Source of the DNA: Gemmatimonadota bacterium
GTDB lineage: Bacteria > Gemmatimonadota > Gemmatimonadetes > Longimicrobiales > Gaopeijiaceae
Length of the DNA stretch: 32,368 nt
Reading direction: 5' to 3'
NCBI GenBank assembly: GCA_009844885.1
Contig: VYAQ01000345.1
Location: 1 to 32,368 of the forward strand
Position numbers and translations under genes: made by a program. The notes under the pieces are model-generated. The model saw nothing but the letters and a program-made list of their open reading frames with translations, did no database searches and was not told the DNA's origin. This document shows positions 1 through 8,012 of the stretch, piece after piece. How positions within the stretch are numbered: the first letter of the stretch is position 1; every line of letters starts with the position of its first letter.

Positions 1-2
1 GG

Positions 3-854
3 GTGGCGGCGGGGCGGTGGGGATTCCTGGCCGCGCTGCCCATGCTGGGGCTCCTCGCGGTCCCCCTGATCGCGCTGGCCACCACATCCGCGCCCGCCGA
101 CATCGCCGCCGGCGCGCGGCACCCCCTGTTCGGCCCGGCTCTGTGGCTCAGCGCACGCACCACCGTCGCGAGCGTCCTGATCGTCGTGATCACGGGGACC
201 CCTCTCGCCTGGTGGATGGCGAACCGGACCTCCCGGCGCACCCGGATCGTGGAGCTCGTGGTCGACCTCCCCATCGTCATCCCCCCCGCAGTCATGGGTA
301 TCGCACTGCTGCAGACCTTTGGGCGCCAGGGACTTCTGGGGCCCGCATTCTCTTCGCTGGGCGTCCAGGTCCCCTTCACCACCGCCGCCGTGGTCGTGGC
401 GCAGACGGTCGTCTCCGCCCCCTTCTACGTGCAGGCCGCGGCCGCCGCGTTCCGGCGCGTCGACGAAGACCTGCTCATCGTCGCCCGAACGCTGGGTCAG
501 TCGCCGACGGGCGCATTCTTCCGCGTGGCCGTTCCCATGGCGCTGCCCGGCCTCGTCGTGGGGGCGGCGCTGTCATGGGCGCGTGCACTGGGTGAGTTCG
601 GGGCCACGCTGTTCTTCGCCGGCAACTTCATGGGTTCCACCCAGACCATGCCGCTGGCGATCTATACCGCCCTCGAGTCCGACACGCGCGTCGCCGTCGC
701 GCTGGCCCTGGTGCTGGCCGCGGCGAGTGCCTTCCTGCTCGTGCCGCTCCGGACGGTGCCGTCCCTCCTCGCCCGCCGCTTCGGCGGAGCGCCGGTGCCG
801 CGGGAACGGACGGTCGCGGTCGCGCCTCCGTCGCCTCCGAACACAGGACCCTGA
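3..854 (+). CDS. modB: molybdate/tungstate-type ABC transporter permease ModB (5' end may lie outside window)
   Basis: Inner-membrane permease of an oxyanion importer, which would pass molybdate (or tungstate) from a periplasmic binding protein into the cell using ModC ATP hydrolysis. The 283-residue product has several hydrophobic segments from the N-terminus on. A cytoplasmic EAA-type loop lies at about residues 160-185 ([20 protein letters not shown]), followed by the [14 protein letters not shown] stretch typical of ModB/CysT permeases. The GTG at position 3 is the first possible start in the window. A longer N-terminus cannot be excluded, although a first membrane helix is already complete. 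The C-terminal tail after about residue 250 is a proline/arginine-rich extension beyond the usual ModB length. modC follows after 5 bases. The binding protein gene modA is expected upstream, outside the window. Sulfate or tungstate specificity cannot be excluded from sequence alone. Confidence 0.87.
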   Translation: MAAGRWGFLAALPMLGLLAVPLIALATTSAPADIAAGARHPLFGPALWLSARTTVASVLIVVITGTPLAWWMANRTSRRTRIVELVVDLPIVIPPAVMGIALLQTFGRQGLLGPAFSSLGVQVPFTTAAVVVAQTVVSAPFYVQAAAAAFRRVDEDLLIVARTLGQSPTGAFFRVAVPMALPGLVVGAALSWARALGEFGATLFFAGNFMGSTQTMPLAIYTALESDTRVAVALALVLAAASAFLLVPLRTVPSLLARRFGGAPVPRERTVAVAPPSPPNTGP

Positions 855-859
855 CGTCC

Positions 860-1600
860 GTGCGCTGGTCGGTCGGAGTCGAGGTGCGCGCCGGCGCCTT
901 CGATCTGAACGCAACCATCGAGGGCGGTGGCACCCCGGTGCTGCTGATCGGTCCCAACGGCTCCGGGAAGACCACGCTGCTGCGCGTCATCGCCGGCGCC
1001 TACCAGCCCACCAGCGGCCGCATCCGCGTGGGCGACCGGGTCCTTTACGACTCCAGCCAGGGAATCTCGCTCGCGCCGGAGAAGCGCCGCGTCGGCTACG
1101 TGCCCCAGGGCTACGGCCTGTTCCCCCACCTCACCGTCGTCGAGAACGTCGCTTTCGGCCTCGCGGCGATCCGGCCGAAGCCGCCGCGGACGGACCGTCT
1201 GACCACCGCCGAGAAGGTGCTGGAGCAGATCGGGTGCGGCCACCTGTCACGACGCCTTCCACCCACCCTGTCCGGCGGCGAGAAGCAGCGCGTGGCCCTG
1301 GCCCGGGCCCTCCTCCCCGAACCGGATCTGCTACTCCTCGACGAGCCCCTCGCCGCCATGGACACCGCGGCCCGGCGCAGGTTTCGCGGCTACCTTGCCC
1401 GGCACCTCGCGGAACGGGATACGCCGGCAATCGTGGTCACGCACGATGTCCGCGATGTTCGGGCTCTGGGGCAACCCACCGTCTACGCGCTCGAGGCGGG
1501 ACGCGTCGTGCAGCGCGGTTCGCCGGAAGATCTGGCGGCTCGGCCCGCCACGGACTTCCTGTCGGAATTCTTCAGCGCGCCCACGAGTACCTCATCGTGA
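860..1600 (+). CDS. modC: molybdate-type ABC transporter ATP-binding protein ModC, short form without TOBE domain
   Basis: Cytoplasmic ATPase that powers the ModB permease. Seen in the 246-residue product: Walker A GPNGSGKTT near residue 31, Q-loop in YVPQGYGLFPHLTV, signature LSGGEKQRVALARAL, Walker B LLLLDEPLAAMD, and the switch histidine in VTHDVRD. Known ModC/CysA proteins are usually about 350 residues and carry a C-terminal TOBE (mop) oxyanion-binding domain. This one ends after the nucleotide-binding domain, so that regulatory domain is missing. The GTG start lies 5 bases after the modB stop. No strong Shine-Dalgarno sequence is visible, so translational coupling to modB is likely. The last 29 bases overlap the convergent outer-membrane protein gene. 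Confidence 0.9.
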   Translation: MRWSVGVEVRAGAFDLNATIEGGGTPVLLIGPNGSGKTTLLRVIAGAYQPTSGRIRVGDRVLYDSSQGISLAPEKRRVGYVPQGYGLFPHLTVVENVAFGLAAIRPKPPRTDRLTTAEKVLEQIGCGHLSRRLPPTLSGGEKQRVALARALLPEPDLLLLDEPLAAMDTAARRRFRGYLARHLAERDTPAIVVTHDVRDVRALGQPTVYALEAGRVVQRGSPEDLAARPATDFLSEFFSAPTSTSS

Positions 1601-2180
1601 ACGCGAGCATCCCGTTTCTCACGTCTCCACCGGTCGCCGCCGGCAGCACGGAGGTCATCCCGGCTTCGTAGCGCGCCCCGATCCCCAGCCCGCGAAAGTC
1701 GATCTCGGCGCCGAACAGCATTCCGAAGTCATAGGAAACGAGCTGGAAATGATCGACCCCGCCGCAACCCCGGTTGGCCACCTTGCAGCTCACGGGCACC
1801 GCCGATGACACGCCGAAGAAGGTGCGTGACCGGAGCGGGACGCCCACCGGGGTCTGCAACTGGACCAGGACCGGAAGCTGCAGGTAGACGAGCCTCAGCG
1901 CATCCTGCCGACGGGCGTCTCCCACCCCCGTGCGTACCTGCGGCGACCCCTTGGTCGAGACGTATGCCTCCAACCGCAGGGACAGGATCTGGTCCGTCGG
2001 AATCTCGACCAGTGCCCCGGCCAACGCGGATGTCCTCCAGGGCACGTCGGTGGAGCCGGCGCCGGTGAACGCGGTGCGGCTGACGCCGGCGATCAGCCCG
2101 AAGCCGTACTGCGCCTGAGCGACCTCCGCAGGGACCAGCGTCACGCCCAGCGCGATCAGCGTCGCGAGCTGTTTCCGCAT
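1572..2180 (-). CDS. secreted outer-membrane beta-barrel protein (PorT-like family)
   Basis: Predicted outer-membrane protein of about 202 residues. It starts with a signal peptide (MRKQLATLIALGVTLVPAEV, cleavage near AQAQ). The mature part reads as alternating short beta strands with glycine/aromatic ends (YGFGLIAGVSRTAF, LSLRLEAYVSTKG, YLQLPVLVQLQTP, GIGARYEAGM). It ends in an aromatic-containing strand (MLAFTMRYSWAR), as barrel proteins often do. The pattern matches the outer-membrane beta-barrel domain proteins called PorT family, whose roles are mostly unknown. An in-frame ATG 63 bases upstream would precede the signal peptide by 21 non-signal residues, so the start at 2180 is preferred. 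The two cysteines in VSCKVANRGCGG could form a loop disulfide. It is convergent with modC. Confidence 0.75.
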   Translation of the reverse strand: MRKQLATLIALGVTLVPAEVAQAQYGFGLIAGVSRTAFTGAGSTDVPWRTSALAGALVEIPTDQILSLRLEAYVSTKGSPQVRTGVGDARRQDALRLVYLQLPVLVQLQTPVGVPLRSRTFFGVSSAVPVSCKVANRGCGGVDHFQLVSYDFGMLFGAEIDFRGLGIGARYEAGMTSVLPAATGGDVRNGMLAFTMRYSWAR

Positions 2181-2241
2181 CTCGTCTCCGGATGGGACCA
2201 TTGATCCCGGGGACAGCCGCCACCACTTCGATTGTGACGCC

Positions 2242-2277
2242 ATTCCCCGCGCACGGCCAATTCCCCGCGCACGGCCA
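2242..2277. repeat. perfect 18-bp tandem repeat, two copies
   Basis: The 18-base unit ATTCCCCGCGCACGGCCA occurs twice back to back in the 105-base gap between the outer-membrane barrel gene start (2180) and the acyl-CoA ligase stop (2286). Both flanking genes are on the minus strand, so the repeat lies in the 3' untranslated region of the ligase or the promoter region of the barrel gene. Function unknown; simple slippage duplication is the plain explanation. Confidence 0.9.
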
Positions 2278-2285
2278 AAGGAATG

Positions 2286-3893
2286 CTAGCGATTCGATCC
2301 AGCCGGGGGAACGTGCCAATCACGGAGAAGCCGCTTGGAGACCTTCTCCGTGGGAGTCTTGGGCAACGCGTCCAGGAAGCGCACGTGGTCGGGAACCATG
2401 TACCGCGCCATCCGGCCGCGGCAATACTCCAGGATCTCGTCGGCGCCGAGCTCGTGACCGTCCCTGACTACGACCGCCAGCGCGACATCCTCTTCCGTGA
2501 ACTCGCTCGGCACGCCGTAGGCCGCCGCCTCCACGACGGCCGGGTGGGACTCGATCACCTGCTCGATCTCGAAGGCCGAGATGTTCTCGCCCCGCCGCCG
2601 GATCGCGTCCTTCTTGCGACCCTCGAAGTACAGGTTCCCCGCCTCGTCCAGGCGACCGAGGTCGCCGGTGTGGAACCAGCCGTCGCGAAACGCCTCGCGA
2701 TTCGCCTCCGGCATCTGGTAGTAGCCCGTCATCATCAGGTACCGATCTTCGGCAGCGGCGGGCCTAGCCGCGATTTCGCCCACGCTCCCGGGAGGAAGGG
2801 GTCGACCGTCGTCGTCGACGATGCGCAGGCGGAACTCGGGCAGGCAGCGGCCGCAGGACCCCGGCGGCGGCGGACGGGTGTCGTCGAGGTCGTGAAACAC
2901 GATCACGCCCAGTTCCGTCGATCCGTAGCCCTCGACAAGCCGAACCCCGAAACGCCGCTCGAAATCGGTCTGGAACGCCGGCATCGGGACGCCCCATCCC
3001 AGTCGCGCGGGGTTGTCCGCGTCGTCCTCGCGGGGATCCTGATTGTAGATGAAGGTCAGGGTCGCGCCCATGAAGTCGAACACCGTCACGCCGTAGTGGC
3101 GCACGTCCGCCCAGAAGCGGGAAACGCTGAAACGCTCCGTGATCACCGCGGTGGCTCCCAGGTACAGGGCCGGGCCCACCGTGCCGATGGTGGCGTCCCA
3201 GTGAAACACGGGATACGGGCAGAAGATGACGTCGTCCGCGCGCACCCGGGCGGCCCAGGCAAGCTGTGCGGCCTGGCCCAGGGCGTACCGGTGGGACAAT
3301 TCGCAGGCCTTCGACGCGCCGGTCGTTCCCGACGTGTAGATGAGCAGAGACGGGTCCGCGGGTGACGACGGGCTATGAGGCGGCGCGCCGTCATCGGCAC
3401 ACAGGACGGCGTCGAAAGGCAGCACCGTGAAGCGACGGTCCGACTGTGCCAGCGCGTCAGACGTCTCTGCGTCAAGCCCGCGGACGAAAAGCCTCTCCAC
3501 GTGTTCAAGGTCATCGGCGGCGCCGAGAAGCGGGTCCACCAGCGACCGGTCGACGATCAGGTCGCGAGAGCCCGTCAGGTTGACCGCGTGCGCCAGTCCG
3601 ATTCCGCGAAAGCCGGTGTTGAGCGGAGCCCAGATCGCCCCCGCGCGGTTGGCGGCAAACCAGAGCGCGATCGCGTCGGCACAGTTGGGAAGAAGCGTCG
3701 GAATCACGCCCCCAATGCCGTGGGCCCTGATCCCCGACGCCAGCGACCGGACGTGGCGATCAAAGTCGGCGTACGTGAAGTCCGCTTCGCGAAAACGGAC
3801 AAAGAACTTGTCGGCGTGGGTCCGTGCCCGCCCGGCGAGAACGGTCGCGATGGTCGGCACCGCTGACCGGCCCGGCGCGGTCATTCCACCCAT
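2286..3893 (-). CDS. AMP-forming acyl-CoA synthetase/ligase (ANL superfamily, CaiC-like)
   Basis: Activates a carboxylic acid to its CoA thioester through an acyl-AMP intermediate. The 535-residue protein has the complete ANL signature set: P-loop YTSGTTGASK at residues 186-195, A5 motif GYGSTELGV, A7/A8 TGDLGRLDEAGNLYFEGR followed by KKDAIRRRGENISAFEIE, and the catalytic lysine region KTPTEKVSKR near the C-terminus. The spacing and the GRKKDAIRRRGENIS hinge resemble carnitine/crotonobetaine-CoA ligases and other medium-chain acid ligases, but the substrate cannot be read from the sequence. It lies 37 bases downstream of the MaoC-like gene, so ligase and hydratase probably act in one acid-degradation route. 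A second start (residue 4, 3884) is possible. Neither start has a clear Shine-Dalgarno sequence. Confidence 0.9.
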   Translation of the reverse strand: MGGMTAPGRSAVPTIATVLAGRARTHADKFFVRFREADFTYADFDRHVRSLASGIRAHGIGGVIPTLLPNCADAIALWFAANRAGAIWAPLNTGFRGIGLAHAVNLTGSRDLIVDRSLVDPLLGAADDLEHVERLFVRGLDAETSDALAQSDRRFTVLPFDAVLCADDGAPPHSPSSPADPSLLIYTSGTTGASKACELSHRYALGQAAQLAWAARVRADDVIFCPYPVFHWDATIGTVGPALYLGATAVITERFSVSRFWADVRHYGVTVFDFMGATLTFIYNQDPREDDADNPARLGWGVPMPAFQTDFERRFGVRLVEGYGSTELGVIVFHDLDDTRPPPPGSCGRCLPEFRLRIVDDDGRPLPPGSVGEIAARPAAAEDRYLMMTGYYQMPEANREAFRDGWFHTGDLGRLDEAGNLYFEGRKKDAIRRRGENISAFEIEQVIESHPAVVEAAAYGVPSEFTEEDVALAVVVRDGHELGADEILEYCRGRMARYMVPDHVRFLDALPKTPTEKVSKRLLRDWHVPPAGSNR

Positions 3894-3930
3894 CCCGGCT
3901 CCGGATGCTGACCGGAAGGCTCGGGGCGAG

Positions 3931-4413
3931 TCACTCTCCCGCGGGCGGCGTCAGCCACAAGGAAAGCCATTCTCCCACGAGCGCGGGCCTTTCCTCGCCC
4001 TCGATCTCCACTCGACAACCGAAGGTAATCTTAAGTTGACCCGGCTTGCGCTCGGCGACGTCCCTGACGGTGAAATGGCCCCGAATCCGGGATCCCGAGG
4101 GAACGGGAGCCACGAATCGCACCTTGTCGAAGCCGTAGCTGGCCGGATACCCGTCCTCGCGCCCCCCGTCCATCGGGTATCGGTAGACCTGGTACAACAT
4201 CGGCGTCATCAGCGACAGGGTCAGGAAACCAAAGGAAATGGTGCCGCCCCACGGGCTGTGCTCCGCGGCATACACCGGGTCCACATGGTGCGGATCCAGG
4301 TCCTCGGTGACGTGCCCGAAGGTGGTGATGCGCTCCTGGCCGACCTCGATCCAGTCGGACACGAACGTCCGCCCCAGAGCCTCGTGGGCAGTGTCGGGAG
4401 TCAGGTATTGCAT
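3931..4413 (-). CDS. MaoC-like hot-dog fold dehydratase/enoyl-CoA hydratase (NodN-like)
   Basis: Single hot-dog domain of 160 residues. The catalytic hydratase-2 segment is visible as FGHVTEDLDPHHVDP, where the Asp and His pair expected for water addition to an enoyl-CoA is present. It is followed by GGTISFGFLTLSLMTPML, the conserved glycine-rich turn and hydrophobic helix of MaoC/NodN proteins. The ATG at 4413 is preferred because GAAAGG lies about 8 bases upstream. A longer reading from 4455 would add 14 residues encoded across the likely operator. It is the first gene of a two-gene unit with the acyl-CoA ligase. The gene is divergent from the propeller lipoprotein at 4523 and shares a 109-base control region with it. 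Confidence 0.88.
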   Translation of the reverse strand: MQYLTPDTAHEALGRTFVSDWIEVGQERITTFGHVTEDLDPHHVDPVYAAEHSPWGGTISFGFLTLSLMTPMLYQVYRYPMDGGREDGYPASYGFDKVRFVAPVPSGSRIRGHFTVRDVAERKPGQLKITFGCRVEIEGEERPALVGEWLSLWLTPPAGE

Positions 4414-4449
4414 GACCGCGCCTTTCGGAACATCGACGTCACTTCGCCG

Positions 4450-4467
4450 ATACAACCATTGTATACA
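4450..4467. promoter_or_regulatory. candidate operator: inverted repeat ATACAA-N3-TTGTAT overlapping palindrome TGTATACA
   Basis: In the divergent gap between the MaoC-like gene and the propeller lipoprotein, ATACAA (4450-4455) and TTGTAT (4459-4464) form a perfect inverted repeat with a 3-base spacer. The 8-base palindrome TGTATACA (4460-4467) overlaps it. This AT-rich patch stands out in a GC-rich region and lies where a repressor of the acyl-CoA unit (TetR or GntR type) would be expected. The regulator is not encoded nearby. Binding is inferred from symmetry alone. Confidence 0.45.
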
Positions 4468-4522
4468 GTCGGTTCGTCCAATCGAAGCCCGGCCCGGATC
4501 TCTGCGGAAAGCGAGTCAGCGA

Positions 4523-5749
4523 ATGTCCCGCGCGGTTGCAGTCCTCCTTGTCGTCTCGGCCTCATGGTCGTGCGCCCCGGAATCCTCCACGGACTCCAAT
4601 GCCGTGCGCGAGACGCTTCCGAACGGCGCAACGCTCATACGGTACACGGCCCTGCCGCCCACCGACGCTGCCGCTCCATCGGTTGCCGACGCGTACGCCG
4701 ACCTGAAGCTGGGCGTCCTCGAGGGCGACCCCAACTACATCTTCGGCGACATCCGGGGCGTCGAGGCGACCGGCAACGGTACGATTTACGTACTGGACTA
4801 CCAGGCCTCCGAAGTCAGGACGTTCGCGCCCGACGGCACGTTCATGGAAGTGCTGGCGTCCCAGGGCGAGGGACCGGGCGAAATCAGGGAAGCCAACGGC
4901 ATCTTTCTCCAGGGTGACAGCCTCCTGTGGATCAACGACCACGGCCAGATGGACATCATCGGCGTGGATCTCGCGGGCGACGAAGTCACGCGTTTCCCCT
5001 TCCCCGTCCGCAGCTACGGCTACATCTGGGACCCGGTCTGGGACGACCGCGGGCGCCTGTGGAGGGCCACAAGCCACTCCGACGAGGAGCGTCAGTGGCC
5101 ACCGGAAACCGGGCTGGTCGAGCGCAACTACCGGGGATACTTCAAGTGGTACGACCCTGTCACGGAGGACACGGATTCTGTCTACACGGGGGAAGGCACG
5201 GGGCGGTCGTATGTATCCGAGGAGGGCGGCGGCTGGTCGTACCGGGGCGTTCCGTTTGAAGGCGGCGGCTTCACGCGCGTGATTCCCGCGGGAGGAATGT
5301 GGAGCGGCAACACGGCTTCGTACCGTCTGGCGCGGACGGACGAGGCCGGGGATACGGTGCTGGTGATCGAAGCCGACCTGCCCGTCGACCCGGTGACGGA
5401 CGAGGACCGGGCCGAATACGTGCGCGCGACGGTCGAGCGCGACCCTGAGAGCCGGCGCACCGCCGAAGCGATCGCGGCCCTGATGCCCGACGTCAAGCCG
5501 ATTCTCCGCGGCGTCTTTGTCGATCCCGACGGGTGGCTGTGGGTCCAGCGCGTGACGGACACCGGCGCGCCGTCCTTCTACGACCTCTACACGCACGAGG
5601 GGGACTACCTGGGCTCCTTGCGCCTGATCCTGGACGGGACTCCGCGGGGACCGCTGCGGGTTCGCAACGGAAACGTCTACACCTGGTTCCTGGACGAGTT
5701 GGATGTCCCGTACGTCGTGAGGATACCTCTCCCCGCGCTGACGTCTTGA
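4523..5749 (+). CDS. secreted lipoprotein with 6-bladed beta-propeller (NHL-like) fold
   Basis: A 408-residue envelope protein. The short N-terminus MSRAVAVLLVVSASWSCAPE is a lipoprotein signal with cysteine 17 as probable lipidation site. The body has the repeated features of the 6-bladed beta-propeller lipoproteins common in Bacteroidota and Gemmatimonadota: IYVLDYQASEVRTFAPDG, the linker QGEGPGEIREANGI (the GxGPGEF-like turn), then LLWINDHGQMDIIGVDLAG. Function in this family is mostly unknown; peptide or substrate binding in the periplasm is the usual suggestion. The ATG at 4523 is chosen because upstream in-frame starts lie inside the divergent MaoC-like gene or its control region, and only this one opens a signal peptide. 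The next gene is 97 bases downstream behind its own promoter. Confidence 0.8.
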   Translation: MSRAVAVLLVVSASWSCAPESSTDSNAVRETLPNGATLIRYTALPPTDAAAPSVADAYADLKLGVLEGDPNYIFGDIRGVEATGNGTIYVLDYQASEVRTFAPDGTFMEVLASQGEGPGEIREANGIFLQGDSLLWINDHGQMDIIGVDLAGDEVTRFPFPVRSYGYIWDPVWDDRGRLWRATSHSDEERQWPPETGLVERNYRGYFKWYDPVTEDTDSVYTGEGTGRSYVSEEGGGWSYRGVPFEGGGFTRVIPAGGMWSGNTASYRLARTDEAGDTVLVIEADLPVDPVTDEDRAEYVRATVERDPESRRTAEAIAALMPDVKPILRGVFVDPDGWLWVQRVTDTGAPSFYDLYTHEGDYLGSLRLILDGTPRGPLRVRNGNVYTWFLDELDVPYVVRIPLPALTS

Positions 5750-5776
5750 CAGCGTGCGGTCCCGGAGTCTTACAAT
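5746..5776 (+). promoter_or_regulatory. sigma-70-like promoter for the plug-like lipoprotein
   Basis: TTGACA (5746-5751) matches the -35 consensus, and TACAAT (5771-5776) differs by one base from the -10 consensus. The spacer is 19 bases, a little longer than ideal. The -35 box overlaps the stop codon of the upstream propeller gene. A start about 7 bases after the -10 box would give a 5' leader of roughly 60 bases before the ATG at 5847. Confidence 0.5.
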
Positions 5777-5846
5777 GTCCGCCCCGGGGGAGTCCCGGCC
5801 ACGAACCCTCGACGAGGGTCACCTCCCGCCGACAAAGGAGTAGGGA

Positions 5847-6251
5847 ATGCGCCTGAATCGTTCGCATATGACGTTGAGTTTCATCATCGCTTTCGGCCTC
5901 GCGACGGCTGTCGCCGCCTGTTCCAGCACGGGAGGCCCCAGTGGTCCCCGGCGGGATCCCAACCTCATCACCGCCGAGGAACTGAGCGAATACGCCACGC
6001 TCTCGGCCCTCGACGTCGTCCGGCGCCTCCGGCCCCGTTGGCTGACGGGGCGCGGCCAGGGCTCGGGAGGCATGAACCGACCCCAGGTCCTGCAGGATGG
6101 CACGCGGCTCGGGGACCCCGACAACGCGCTGCGCTCGATCGCCGTCTCCGACATCGAGTCGATACGGTATCTCAGCGCCTCCGACGCCACCATGCGCTAT
6201 GGAACCAACTTCCCCGGAGGCGCGATCGTTGTGACGAGCCGGGCGCGGTAG
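5847..6251 (+). CDS. small lipoprotein with TonB-plug-like C-terminus
   Basis: A 134-residue exported protein. The signal peptide ends in a lipobox (ATAVAAC, cysteine near residue 25). The C-terminal part (VLQDGTRLGD, then SDIESIRYLSASDATMRYG and PGGAIVVTSR) resembles the end of a TonB-dependent receptor plug domain, where a similar sequence closes the plug. No barrel follows, so this is a free-standing plug-like unit. Such isolated units are seen in Gemmatimonadota genomes, but their role is not known. AAAGGAG about 7 bases before the ATG is an excellent ribosome binding site and fixes the start. Confidence 0.78.
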   Translation: MRLNRSHMTLSFIIAFGLATAVAACSSTGGPSGPRRDPNLITAEELSEYATLSALDVVRRLRPRWLTGRGQGSGGMNRPQVLQDGTRLGDPDNALRSIAVSDIESIRYLSASDATMRYGTNFPGGAIVVTSRAR

Positions 6252-6265
6252 CCCGGCCGTTCGCC

Positions 6266-7423
6266 TCACCCGGTCAGAAACCGGCGCGAAAAGTCGGCCA
6301 GTACCCGGGCACAGGTCTCGATCTCGGCCACGCCAACCCATTCGTCGGCCGTGTGGGCCTGCGCGATCGATCCCGGTCCGAAACAGACGGCCGGGATACC
6401 GCTCTCGTTCAGGAAGCAGGCGTCCACCCACGCCGACATCCCCCTGACGTCGCCGGGAACGCCGGCGCGGGCGCAGGCCCGGCGGAGCCCGTGAACCAGC
6501 GGTGAGGAGACCGCCACCTCGGTAGCCGCGCGGAAGAGGCCCGGCTCGACGCTCGCCTCCAGGGCGGGGCAGCGACGCCGCGCCGCCGCCATCACCCGTT
6601 CGGTCTCGCCCATCACGGTCGCCGCCGTCTCGCCGGGGAGCGTTCGCCGTTCGACGACCAGGTGACACCGGTCCGGGTACACCGACGGCGCGCTCCCACC
6701 CTTGATCGTGCCGGCGTGCAGCGACGCCGGTCCCAGCAGCGCGTGGCCGGTTTCGCGGCCGAGCCGTGCCGCCTCCTCTTCGAACGCCACCAACACGTGG
6801 CCCATGTGCGCGATCGCGTCGACCCCGGCGTCGGGCCTGGATCCATGTGCCGCCCGGCCAGCCACGGTCACGTCGATCCACAGGAATCCCTTGTGGGCCG
6901 GCATGACGGCGAGGCTGGTGGGCTCACAGACTACCGCCGCATCGGCCGCCGCTCCCGACGCGACCAGCGCCTCCATCCCGATCGATGCGTGCTCCTCGTC
7001 GGCGGTGAGGGCCACGATCAGCTCGCCCGGGATGTCTTCGGCCGCCAGGTCGGCCGCCACGGCCAGGATGCATGCGACGCCGGACTTCATATCGGCTGCG
7101 CCGCGGCCGTACAGCCGGCCTTCGCGCACGGCCCCGGAAAACGGTTCGGTCATTCCCGACACCCCCACCGTGTCCAGGTGGCCGTTGAGAAGCAGTGACG
7201 GGCCGGATCCCCGGCCGCGGCGGGAAACCACGTTGCAGCGGCCCGCAGCCACTTCGGTGATCTCCGTTTCGTATCCCCAGCCGGCCAGCCAGTCCGCTGC
7301 CAGCGCGGCCACGGCGGCTTCGCCGGTACCGCCTTTTTCCAGGCGGGGATTGACCGAAGGCGTGCGAACCAGCCTGCGCGTCATGTCAACGGGGTCGGCC
7401 TGCTCCCTGGTGCGTGAGTCCAT
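6266..7423 (-). CDS. M20 family metallopeptidase (ArgE/DapE/CPG2-like deacylase)
   Basis: Zinc-dependent amidohydrolase of about 385 residues. Metal and catalytic residues of M20 enzymes are present in order: GHLDTV (His ligand and Asp), GRGAADMKSG (bridging Asp), ADEEHAS (general base Glu and Glu ligand), VCEPTS (Asp/Glu ligand region). GRAAHGSRPDAG marks the lid/dimerisation domain, and the last His ligand is in IAQAHTADEW. Substrates in this family include N-acetylornithine, succinyl-diaminopimelate and N-acyl amino acids. Without neighbouring biosynthetic genes I cannot choose between them. The ATG at 7423 is preferred over an earlier ATG at 7519, because the added 32 residues look like untranslated sequence. 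No clear Shine-Dalgarno sequence is visible. Confidence 0.88.
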   Translation of the reverse strand: MDSRTREQADPVDMTRRLVRTPSVNPRLEKGGTGEAAVAALAADWLAGWGYETEITEVAAGRCNVVSRRGRGSGPSLLLNGHLDTVGVSGMTEPFSGAVREGRLYGRGAADMKSGVACILAVAADLAAEDIPGELIVALTADEEHASIGMEALVASGAAADAAVVCEPTSLAVMPAHKGFLWIDVTVAGRAAHGSRPDAGVDAIAHMGHVLVAFEEEAARLGRETGHALLGPASLHAGTIKGGSAPSVYPDRCHLVVERRTLPGETAATVMGETERVMAAARRRCPALEASVEPGLFRAATEVAVSSPLVHGLRRACARAGVPGDVRGMSAWVDACFLNESGIPAVCFGPGSIAQAHTADEWVGVAEIETCARVLADFSRRFLTG

Positions 7424-7643
7424 TTTTCGGATGCCCGTGAGGAAAGTGGGACACGGGAAGGCCGTGCACGGCGTGACGGCCGCCGGGTACAGATTCGTCC
7501 AAACCCTGGATAAACCCATGGAGGACCGAACGTTGAGTCCAGTCCGCCCCTGAACGCGAGACCATTGGCATGGATATTGCCACTAATAATGGGCGTTCGC
7601 GCGAAGGTATCGGCAATCACATTCCAGACAACAGGAGGGAGCG

Positions 7644-7823
7644 ATTCGAAAGTCCACTGTCAACCTGCTTGGTGCGGCCGCTCTGATGGCCGCGGGCGTC
7701 GCGCTTCTCCGGCAGGGTACTCACAAGTCGGAACCCGTCGAGACCAAGGTCGACAGGGTTCCGCCCGGCGAGACCATACCCGGGAAGATCCGGCTGGAGA
7801 AGCTGAGGGAGTTGGGGATCTAG
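7644..7823 (+). CDS. 59-residue small protein with probable ATT start codon
   Basis: Not a recognised family. A perfect AGGAGG (7633-7638) lies 5 bases before an ATT codon. From there a 59-codon frame runs to TAG. The product begins like an exported or membrane-anchored protein (basic RKSTVN, then hydrophobic LLGAAALMAAGVALL). It continues with a charged linker (KSEPVETKVDRVPPGET) and ends in KIRLEKLRELGI, which could be an amphipathic helix. No ATG, GTG or TTG lies in the window set by this Shine-Dalgarno sequence. The first in-frame ATG (7686) would cut off the N-terminus. ATT starts are rare (infC is the known case), so the start is inferred from the ribosome site and the plausible protein. 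A strong terminator lies about 100 bases downstream. Confidence 0.6.
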   Translation: MRKSTVNLLGAAALMAAGVALLRQGTHKSEPVETKVDRVPPGETIPGKIRLEKLRELGI

Positions 7824-7925
7824 GAATCTCTGGCGAACGAAGCCCGTGCCGCGTCGCGCCAACGCAGGCCGGGGAGTTCTGCCAGGGGTGGGAAGACCCA
7901 TCCCCGAGCGAACCCGAATCGAAAG

Positions 7926-7960
7926 CAAGGGGGGTGACCGATCACCGGTCGCCCCCCTTG
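7926..7960. terminator. strong bidirectional intrinsic terminator
   Basis: A 15-base-pair stem pairs CAAGGGGGGTGACCG (7926-7940) with CGGTCGCCCCCCTTG (7946-7960). It has one T-G wobble and a 5-base loop. A T-containing stretch follows on the plus strand (TCTGTTC). It sits between the 59-residue gene (plus) and the ferredoxin gene (minus), where a shared terminator is expected. Confidence 0.82.
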
Positions 7961-8012
7961 TCTGTTCACGGTCCGCGCGGCCGGCGCGGCCCCGAATCAT
8001 TCGCAACCCGAC

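Noticed and set aside
2283-3365. Long plus-strand frame opposite the acyl-CoA ligase gene
   Set aside because: Product is arginine/histidine/valine-rich without domains, and the opposite frame carries every ANL motif. It is a GC-driven shadow.
4562-5596. Long minus-strand frame opposite the propeller lipoprotein
   Set aside because: Low-complexity, basic product with no motif; the plus frame has a signal peptide and propeller signatures.
7617-8006. Minus-strand frame covering the 59-residue gene and the terminator
   Set aside because: Passes through a strong hairpin and has no ribosome site; product is arginine-rich low complexity.
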